Source: Pseudeuparius sepicola (taxonomy: Eukaryota; Arthropoda; Insecta; Coleoptera; Anthribidae). Taken from it: a DNA stretch of 64,000 nt. A program made the translations under genes and the position numbers. The notes under the pieces were generated by a model. That model did no database searches, was not told the DNA's origin, and saw only the letters and a list, made by a program, of their open reading frames with translations. The stretch's first letter is position 1, and every line of letters starts with the position of its first letter. The DNA is taken from contig OY987305.1 of assembly GCA_963920635.1 (NCBI GenBank), positions 25,444,876 through 25,508,875 on the forward strand, in the 5' to 3' direction. Of the stretch, positions 56,939-64,000 are shown one piece after another.

Positions 56939-57206
56939 TCTCAGTAAAAACTTCCTTTTGAATCCACAGAAATTAATTAAAAAAACTTTAATCGATCACA
57001 ATTACTTAAGATTACCTCCAGAAGCAATTAAATGCTTGTGTGGAGGGGTGGTAATTACTATTGTTTTATCTTCATTAGCATTTGCGGATAGGCTCAACTT
57101 TCCTTATAGAACTGGGATAGCATTTGCTCAAGTACTACTAGAAAACTGTTTTAATGAAAAGAATATTTGCATTGCAGATAAAAAACACTATGTAGGATAT
57201 TTTTAG
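56939..57206 (+). CDS. Unrecognised open frame, possible old exon
   Basis: The plus-strand frame is open from 56841. The part beyond the tandem repeat encodes LIDHNYLRLPPEAIKCLCGG, VVITIVLSSLAFADRLNFPY, then RTGIAFAQVLLENCFNEKN. Its composition is more balanced than the surroundings and includes a hydrophobic stretch. TTTTTCCAGG, a good 3' splice site, follows at about 57220. I recognise no family. It may be an exon fragment of a captured gene or a coding remnant of an unknown element. Confidence 0.2.
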
Positions 57207-57239
57207 TGTATTTTTGTTTTTCCAGGCTTAGGTTTAAAA

Positions 57240-59000
57240 TGTTATACCTAATAGTTTTGAAGCAAACACACTTTAGCGTATACTTTATTTTATGTTGATA
57301 TTGATGATTTATTTGAGAATACATTATTTTCACGATTGAGGTGATTTGAAATTATATTTTTAAACAAAGGATCACTTTAACAAAAATTTACTGAGATACG
57401 TCTTAGTTAAAAACATTTTTGTTTTGTTTAGGTGTTGGCGGCTCGAAACCCTGATTGTTAACATCACTTGGTGATTTGAAACCTCACATCATTTTCTTAA
57501 GTTTTCTGGGGAAGGTTTTGGAGTCACTTTCTGAGAAACGTTTCGAATTTTCTTGGAAAGGTCTTGAATTTTCTTGAAAAATTTCTAGATTGAAACTCTG
57601 ATTTTTATCATCACTTTGCCAAGTTTTTTCGAGAAATTCCTCAAATTTTCATGGAACTTTATACATTTTTCTAACGTCATCAAGTTTCCAATATTTGTAA
57701 AAGTTGCAAATTAGCATTGATGAGTCTTACGGAAAGGAGCACCTACACCTAATTAAAATTTTTCGATCGAAAATGGCAGATGCATTGAGCTAGTAAATAA
57801 ATAAATAGGAACCTACCTATTTAATAATGTGTTAGTTAATATTCATGAATTAAAATAAATTAGGGAATGTAAAGAGGAAGCACCGGAGCAATTATGTTTA
57901 CCAATCTTTGAATGAAATTCAGTTTTTTTCTCACATACCCATTTAAAATTCTAGGGCATAATTATTAGTAGTAAGTATCCTTGTTTATGTAGTTCGCCAA
58001 TATGTAATATCTCACACTGACATAAGAATATGACAGAAATACAATAGATACGAACCGGGAACAGATTTTGCAAAAAATAAAGTTGTCCGGCTATTTTTTT
58101 ACTTATTTTAATATAAGAGAAATGGGTCACTTTAATTTTGACGCCATCTAGGGTTTCCATAAATAAGAGTACCTAGTATATAGGTAATTATGACAAGTAT
58201 GAAACTCGTAAAGTATTGATTTTGAATTTTGGAAGTGGGGTGTTACAATATTATATATCCATACATAAATACATAAATACTTAATATTTTCTGCTCAGAA
58301 TGTCAAATATGTGTGAAAAACTATACCTAGTTTCTTTTTGGAATGTTTCACATTTTTTTATGTTTTGTCCACCCTGTCCACGACTTGTTTCGGAAAAGTG
58401 AACACAATCATCCCTTGTGAACACTAATATTTAAACACGTATATCTTAACACATTATTTATTTTTTATATGTAAATGTATTTTTTAGGGGCTGCGCAATT
58501 AAATCTAAAAATAAAAAATTCAGCAGAAAAAATGAGGTAGAAGAAGAAATAATAAATCTCAGGCGAGCAAAAGAACCTATATAGTATATTACAGACCTAT
58601 ATTATAGGTCTGTGCCCCCATGCTGTAGAAAAAATAGAAACTTACCTACTTAAGACTATGATGTATAAAAAAATTCAATGAAAAATATATTATTTTTAAG
58701 TACTTACTAATCTGTTCAGTAAAATATTTAAGAAAGGATACACGATTGCCAAATCTGTCAAATCCTATATTCAATGTCGTGAGAAACTTACGTTAAAATA
58801 TTAGCCACTTTTGTAGGTAGGTACCTACAGGAAATTTGTTTTCGTCACCAAGGTTTGATGATTTGACAGCCATTTGGTTGTCTATCCTTTCATAAGTATT
58901 TTGCTTAGTGATTTTTATTTGTGTACCCAAAAAGGCTGCTGTTGTGGTTAATACAACTTTGGCGACTTCACCCAAAATGTTATTTTGTTTATTTTAACAC
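57240..59000. other. Unassigned AT-rich region
   Basis: I see no gene. Small features are the perfect palindrome ACAGACCTATATTATAGGTC plus TGT (58591-58613), related to the CACAGACC termini at 38272 and 46952, and several TAGGTAGGTACCTA-like runs (58813). The open frames at 57951-58160 and 58793-58975 show no domain. Confidence 0.45.
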
Positions 59001-59012
59001 TATTGTAACTTA

Positions 59013-59206
59013 TTCAAAAAGTAATTCACAAGAAAGTTTTTTGTAGTCATTGGGCACTACAAGAAATTAGTTCGGTAATCGATAGTTTGTTTTATGCATT
59101 TTTTTCAAAAACTAGATACCTATAGAATCGATTACCAAACTAATTTCTTGTAATGACTATGTGCCCAATGACCACAAAAAACTTTCTTGTGAATTACTTT
59201 TTTGAA
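59013..59206. repeat. Long hairpin, ~75-bp arms
   Basis: The left arm TTCAAAAAGTAATTCACAAG through AAATTAGTTCGGTAATCGAT (to about 59085) is complemented by ATCGATTACCAAACTAATTT through AATTACTTTTTTGAA (from about 59125). Identity is high, with a few indels, and the loop is about 40 bp. It may be a foldback MITE or, if transcribed, a small-RNA precursor. Confidence 0.85.
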
Positions 59207-59259
59207 AAAAGGAACAATAGGGTTAAAATCAATAAATAACATTTTGGTGAAGTATGTTT

Positions 59260-59480
59260 AACGGCCAGCACAAGTATGATACCTAATAAGCAATTTTACT
59301 ATATCGTTGGCCACCACTGTAATGGCCACCATACATTGGGCCAGTATAATATCAGTATTTTGAACATCCGGCAAAGGAAAAGTGGCCGACCTCTGGCCAG
59401 TGTGACCTATTTGCATTGGCCCGGTATAGATTGCCACTGATTTGCCGTTAAGGAAATTTCTGGCCAGCACTTAATCGGCC
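59260..59480. repeat. Cluster of GGCC-core motifs
   Basis: Within about 220 bp the motif recurs as TTGGCCACCA, ATGGCCACCA, GGGCCAGTATA, GTGGCCGACC, CTGGCCAGTGTG, TTGGCCCGGTAT, CTGGCCAGCAC and CGGCCACAG. Spacing is irregular. It could be a decayed tandem repeat or a set of binding sites. The minus-strand open frame through it (59258-59470) shows no domain. Confidence 0.4.
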
Positions 59481-59589
59481 ACAGATTCGCCGGATGAAAA
59501 TGTTTGCTGGGAGGCCTTCGCTATTTTGGTCGTAATTTTGAGTTTGAGAAGACCATGTGCAATTGGGTATCCGTATTCATCGCGGGCCG

Positions 59590-59665
59590 TATGCCTCGCC
59601 CCAACATACGTCATAACTTGACGTCATTGGTGGCCATCTTGTACTCCATCACCAAACGGGTAAGT
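59590..59665 (+). promoter_or_regulatory. Promoter-like patch with CRE sites and a splice donor
   Basis: TACGTCATA (59607-59615) and a perfect TGACGTCA (59619-59626) lie side by side, followed by ATTGGTGGCCATCTTG and then ACGG|GTAAGT, with the donor at 59660. The combination resembles an insect proximal promoter plus a short first exon. No downstream exon with a recognisable protein is in the window. Confidence 0.25.
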
Positions 59666-59699
59666 CCATTCCGATTTGTACCTAATACCTTTCAATAAT

Positions 59700-60371
59700 T
59701 TTCAATATTTTCAGTATTTACACACACCATGTGAACCGAATATAACATTATACCCAGGTACCTAAATTAATAAGTTGTTCCTTTTCTCATTTAAGCTTTC
59801 AATATTTAATTTAATAATAACTATTATTACCCTTAATAATTTAATGTGATACATTGAAGCAGAGGATGCTATTCTCTGACCTATAACTAGCTGTGATTTT
59901 CCTGAGATAGACTGTGTTTTTTTTTTTGGAATTGCTTTTTCTGTTCTGGGGGTTTATTTGAGTAAAACGAGTGGCTCATTTTTTTTTATTATCACTCTCC
60001 ATGTGAGTTAGCAAGGGCAATCTCCGTAAAAGCGAGCTGGATAATTTACAGTAAGTACTACTTATTTTCTTGGAGCTTTATTATTTTATGCCACCCATAT
60101 TTTAAGAATAGTCCCGTTTCGCTTCGCCTTGCCAACTAGAAATGGCGTAGCAACTGGCTTTCACTTCAGTGTTGTTGCTATATTAAAATATAGTCTGCGA
60201 GATGCTAAATTAAAGCGCCTAGCTCTCTGAACCCAATCGTCAATAATTTCGAATTTTTCCATTTTAGAAATAGAGTACAGGTAGATACCGTGATACCTAA
60301 CAGGAGTTTGAAGATCGACGGTCTAGTTGGGTAGTAGGGAGCAATATGACTGGTTGTGAGTGTGTCTTCTA
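59700..60371. other. Unassigned DNA
   Basis: AT-rich sequence with no gene, RNA or repeat that I can identify. Confidence 0.4.
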
Positions 60372-62154
60372 CTTATACAGGGTATCTACTGACGGAGGGC
60401 CACTTGGAAATATCTCGACAAATATGCATTTTTCGGAGAACTTTATTTGAAAAAAAAAATTACCTTTTTGATGGCCCAACTTTGTGTAAAAACAAATTCG
60501 AAATCTATGGCCTACTTTCCGAGAAATTTTTGAAAAACCCGAAAATTGCCGAAACTTCTTTGGCATGTAACTTTTTTATTTCAAGAGTTATCGAAAAAGT
60601 TTCTGAATAGAATCTGTAGGCAAAATTGATTACTTTAGGCCTGCTTTATCATAATTTGGCAAAATGCCGCGGTTTAGGGTGTGCTCTCTTAGCGCTTAAA
60701 AAAATTTACTCAATTATAGCAGGCCATGGCGTCAAAAAACTACGTATTTTATGCACTTTCGATCGATATATCACAAGCGCTACATATCCCTTGCGTTAGC
60801 CTGATTTACAATTTTTTAAGAAAAAAAAATTTAGATGTCTTGGAAAAATGCTTTCAAAGTTCGGTTAAATAAACTACAGCTATCGATTTAATTAATTTCA
60901 CAACACATTACATTGCAAATCTTTTGTCGAAATGAAATTTGTTGTGAGAAATCTGCATCTCCCACATTTTTGAAATTTTCTAGTATGCCTTGAAAAACAA
61001 TAGCAACCAGCTTCTGTCAGTCAATCAATTGGATCTTTCAAACATTAATTGTTTGATAGAAGTTGCAAGAATTGATTCAAGAAATAGGTACTTGTATAAA
61101 ATTAGCATGGCATTTTCAAACGAAGACAAATTCAATTTATTTGTAATGTAGGAAAGCAACTTTAATTCACCGCTAGCGTTAAGACAGTATCAACATAGAT
61201 ATCCAAACGCCCCTAGTCCAAATAGAACCATATAGTTATCAAGTAACTTAAAAAATCATGGCGCGTTTTCACACACATCTAAGATTTGATGATTTTTTAA
61301 GTTACTTAATAACTTTTTAAATATGGTTCTATGTTGATATTGTCTTCGTTGAATTAAAGTTGCTTTCCACTTACATTACAAATAAATTGAATTTGTCTTC
61401 GTTTGAAAACGCCGCTAATTTTATACAAGTACCTATTTCTTGAATCAATTATTCTTTCAACTTCTATCAAACAATAATGTTTGAAAGATCCAATTGATTG
61501 AGTGACAGAAGCTGGTTGCTATTGTTTTTCAAGGCATACTAGAAAATTTCAAAAATGTGGGAGATGCAGATTTCTCGCAACAAATTTCATTTCAACAAAA
61601 GATTTGCCATGTAATGTGTTGTGAAATTAATTGAATCGATAGCTGTAGTTTATTTAACCGAACTTTGAAAGCATTTTTTAAAGACATCTAAATTTTATTT
61701 TTTTTTCTAAAAAAAATGTAAATCAGGCTAACACAAGGGATATGTAGGGCTTGTGATATATCGATCGAAAGTGCATAAAATAGGTAGTTTTTTGACGCCA
61801 TGGCCTGCTATAATTGAGTAACTTTTTTTAAGCCCTAAGAGAGCACCCCCTAAATCGCGGCATTTTGCCAAATTATGATAAAGCAGGCTTAAAGTAATCA
61901 ATTTTGCCTACAGATTCTATTCAGAAACTTTTTCGATAACTCTTGAAATAAAAAAGTTACATGCCAAAGAAATTTTCGGCAATTTTCGGGTTTTTCAAAA
62001 ATTTCTCGGAAAGTAGGCCATGGATCTCGAATTTGTTTTTACACAAAGTTGGGCCATCAAAAAGGTAATTTTTTTTTTCAAATAAAGTTCTCCGAAAAAT
62101 GCATATTTGTCGAGATATTTCCAAGTGGCCCTCCGTCAGTAGACACCCTGTATA
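60372..62154. mobile_element. 1.78-kb foldback element / near-perfect palindrome
   Basis: The whole segment is one inverted repeat. It starts TATACAGGGTATCTACTGAC and ends GTCAGTAGACACCCTGTATA. Matching points along the arms include AAATGCCGCGGTTTAGGG against CCCTAAATCGCGGCATTTT, and GAAAGCATTTTTTAAAGACA against the left arm near 60838. The arms are about 0.88 kb and meet at AAGTAACTTAAAAAATCAT (about 61241) and GATGATTTTTTAAGTTACTT (about 61289), leaving a ~30-base loop. The ends carry the TACAGGGTGTC box seen elsewhere in the window. No coding capacity; the small frames at 60356-60610 are chance. A TA target duplication is possible. Confidence 0.93.
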
Positions 62155-62429
62155 CTGAGCAGTTGCACAATATATGATGTAACAACTAGGGTGGAGGGTG
62201 TCACGCCCAATTTATATAATTTTCCATCGAGTGATAGGATTGCGCATGTGTGTTTTAAATGCACAATATATTTCAATTATTACACCCATATTAATTGGTA
62301 AAACTCCAGACCGACTGCTGTGCTGAAATATTTTATCGTACAATAACCGTCTGCTATTATAGTCCAACAGACGAGAGAAGTCCAATGAAAAACTGTGATT
62401 TGGTATTTGGGACGCCTATACAATGAAGA
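62155..62429. other. Unassigned DNA with a short direct repeat
   Basis: TGCACAATATAT occurs near 62165 and 62261. Nothing else is recognisable. Confidence 0.35.
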
Positions 62430-62930
62430 ATATCAAAAACTATCTACCTTAGTAAATGTTATATTACATACCAAATTTCAGAACTTTATCAATATTCATT
62501 CTGGAAATATTAAAAAAAAAATTGTTTGCCAAAGTGTCAATTTTGGCAGCTAAAGTCCTCTCGGGGCAATTTTAACGTCATGTTTATAGGAATTGTTTTA
62601 ATTTTTTTGGATCAAAGAACGCACTGGTAAATTATGGCAGGCTAATTTCTAATACGCATTTTCATGGCCGTGTGTAAAAAATGTTCAAAACCCTTTTACT
62701 CGAAAACGGTGCACGCTATCGAAGTTCAACAAGAGTACAATTTTTTAGTATAATACATTGAAATTTCATAATTACGCAAGAAATCTGGGAAAAATACACA
62801 CACAAAATTTACGTCTGCCTCGGTAAATGTCAAATCTCATAGGTACATCACATACCAAATTTCACAGTTTTATCTTTGTTCGTTCTGGAAATATTGAAAA
62901 ATAATCGTTTGCCAAAGTGTATAAGGCCTT
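62430..62930 (+). repeat. Diverged direct repeat, spacing ~385 bp
   Basis: Two copies of a block of about 110 bp: GTAAATGTTATATTACATACC, CAAATTTCAGAACTTTATC, TTCTGGAAATATTAAAAA and GTTTGCCAAAGTGT near 62452-62538, and their counterparts near 62823-62922. They may be two units of a decayed tandem repeat or fragments of one repeat family. Confidence 0.65.
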
Positions 62931-63730
62931 TTTTTCATTTTTTGGGTTGCAGAATGAAATTATTAATATGCGGTTTAGTGTTTTCTTAACTGTTTAAAGG
63001 AATATGGTTGCCATAAATATTCTGAAGAAGGGGCGGCGTGCTAGAAAGGTGAAATAGGATGATTGTTGTGGAGTGCAGGCATTTGACATTGGAGAGAGGA
63101 GTTTTCATATTTTTCTAAAAGTATGGTTGGTAATGCAGAGAGAGACATCTATCTTTTGCAGTGTGTTAGAGAGCGGCGGCGATGTCTGGACATCTGTCTG
63201 GCTGAATCGTCCCCATACCTACTAACTCCTACAATTTTTTTTCCAAAAAGGCGAACTCAGACAACTTGCATAAACTGATATAAAATGGGACAGTTGGATC
63301 ATTAGTATGCATTCAATTTCGAAAAACAAAGCAACCCTATGTCCAGATTTTTGTCATGCCTCATATATTTAACGGTCATTAATTAAATAACTCATTATTT
63401 GACTTCTTTAGATTTTTTTATATCATTCTTACATTGTGCACACCTAAAATGTCTTGCAAAATGGAGCAGCCGCATTATTTTTTCTTGTCTTGTAGGTATA
63501 TGGTTTTCCTATAATCCCATCGGCAACTTTTTGAAACTGAACTTTTTCTAAAAGTCCCTAAATGCTTGTTTCCAATGAAATTTCAAATTGACATATTCTC
63601 ATAGTAGAATTCTAGGAATTTCGCAAGGGGGCTTTATCTCTGTTTTGTTTGGAGATAAACATAGGCCAAGTGGTCCAGAATCGGCGGCCAGATTTCTTAG
63701 AAATCCTAAAACATGTCAGAACAAATATGT
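62931..63730. other. Unassigned DNA
   Basis: No open frame of note, RNA gene or repeat that I can support. Confidence 0.4.
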
Positions 63731-63769
63731 GGCCCCGAACTCTCTCAGGATCTAGGGGTCAACTGGGGG

Positions 63770-64000
63770 TCATGTGAAATCACATGACCTCGGGCATGAC
63801 GTAGCCAATATGCACACGTTTTTGGTCTTATGGAGATTACGGATTACGCTGTTGAAATAGGGGCTCCTCTAAGGTTCAAATGAAGGTAACACATGTCTCG
63901 GAAGTCAAGTGACATCAAGCCGTGACCTCGGACATAGGGGGCTCTCAGGATTACTGGACCAATATGCACACTTTTTTGGTCTTATGGAGATTAACATGGG
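63770..64000 (+). repeat. ~155-bp direct repeat running off the window end
   Basis: CCAATATGCACAC, TTTTTGGTCTTATGGAGATTA occurs at 63804 and 63959, preceded in both by a GTGACCTCGG(A/G)CAT-type block. The second copy is cut by the window end, so this may be the start of a further tandem array. Confidence 0.6.

Noticed and set aside
60356..60610. 84-codon plus-strand frame and its minus-strand partner
   Set aside because: They lie inside one arm of the 1.78-kb palindrome, and the mirrored arm does not keep the frame open. They have no domain.

Overview
This is a gene-poor, repeat-dominated stretch of an animal nuclear genome, most likely an insect. The grounds are AT-rich DNA, many short TAGGTACCTA-type runs, TACAGGGTGTC-type interspersed repeats, Penelope-like and Ty3/gypsy retroelement remains, and a DDE transposase joined to a Ulp1-like protease segment, a combination common in insect genomes. 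I cannot name the order or species. Nothing suggests a bacterium: there are no dense ORFs, operons or ribosome-binding sites.

Layout. (1) 1-1440 is a flank with an interspersed repeat and a frameshifted Penelope-like reverse transcriptase fragment. (2) 1441-32825 is one satellite array of about 210 direct tandem copies of a ~149-bp monomer, with nested duplications of 6, 8 and ~37 monomers. (3) 32826-35442 is a broken transposase-plus-protease gene (minus strand) inside the satellite; the same satellite resumes at 35443-36442. (4) 36443-42300 holds a ~108-bp minisatellite, a heat-shock-element-like site, one outlying copy of a second satellite, a MITE with 50-bp inverted termini, and otherwise unassigned DNA. 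(5) 42300-46880 is the second satellite, ~240 bp, arranged as two arrays in opposite orientation (about 11 plus 6.5 copies) around a 0.3-kb spacer. (6) 46940-48120 is the 3' end of a Penelope-like element, with a GIY-YIG endonuclease remnant and a well-formed hammerhead ribozyme motif. (7) 48210-52690 is a decayed Ty3/gypsy element with gag, protease, RT, RNase H and integrase in order, then a polypurine tract and 3' LTR start. (8) 52850-55260 holds decayed relatives of the 240-bp satellite, interrupted by a 333-bp MITE. (9) 55310-56940 is a two-copy ~390-bp tandem repeat with a second GIY-YIG fragment, bounded by inverted repeats, inserted in it. (10) 57.2-60.4 kb is mostly empty apart from a long hairpin and a possible promoter/first exon. 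(11) 60372-62154 is a near-perfect 1.78-kb palindrome with ~0.88-kb arms. (12) The end carries two short direct-repeat pairs, one of which may be the edge of a further tandem array.

No intact protein-coding gene was found. The coding remains are all mobile-element proteins with stops or frameshifts. The region looks like heterochromatin or pericentromere. The most interesting structures are the satellite's nested organisation, the oppositely oriented 240-bp arrays, the giant foldback, the hammerhead motif, and the transposase whose apparent start codon is formed at the satellite junction.
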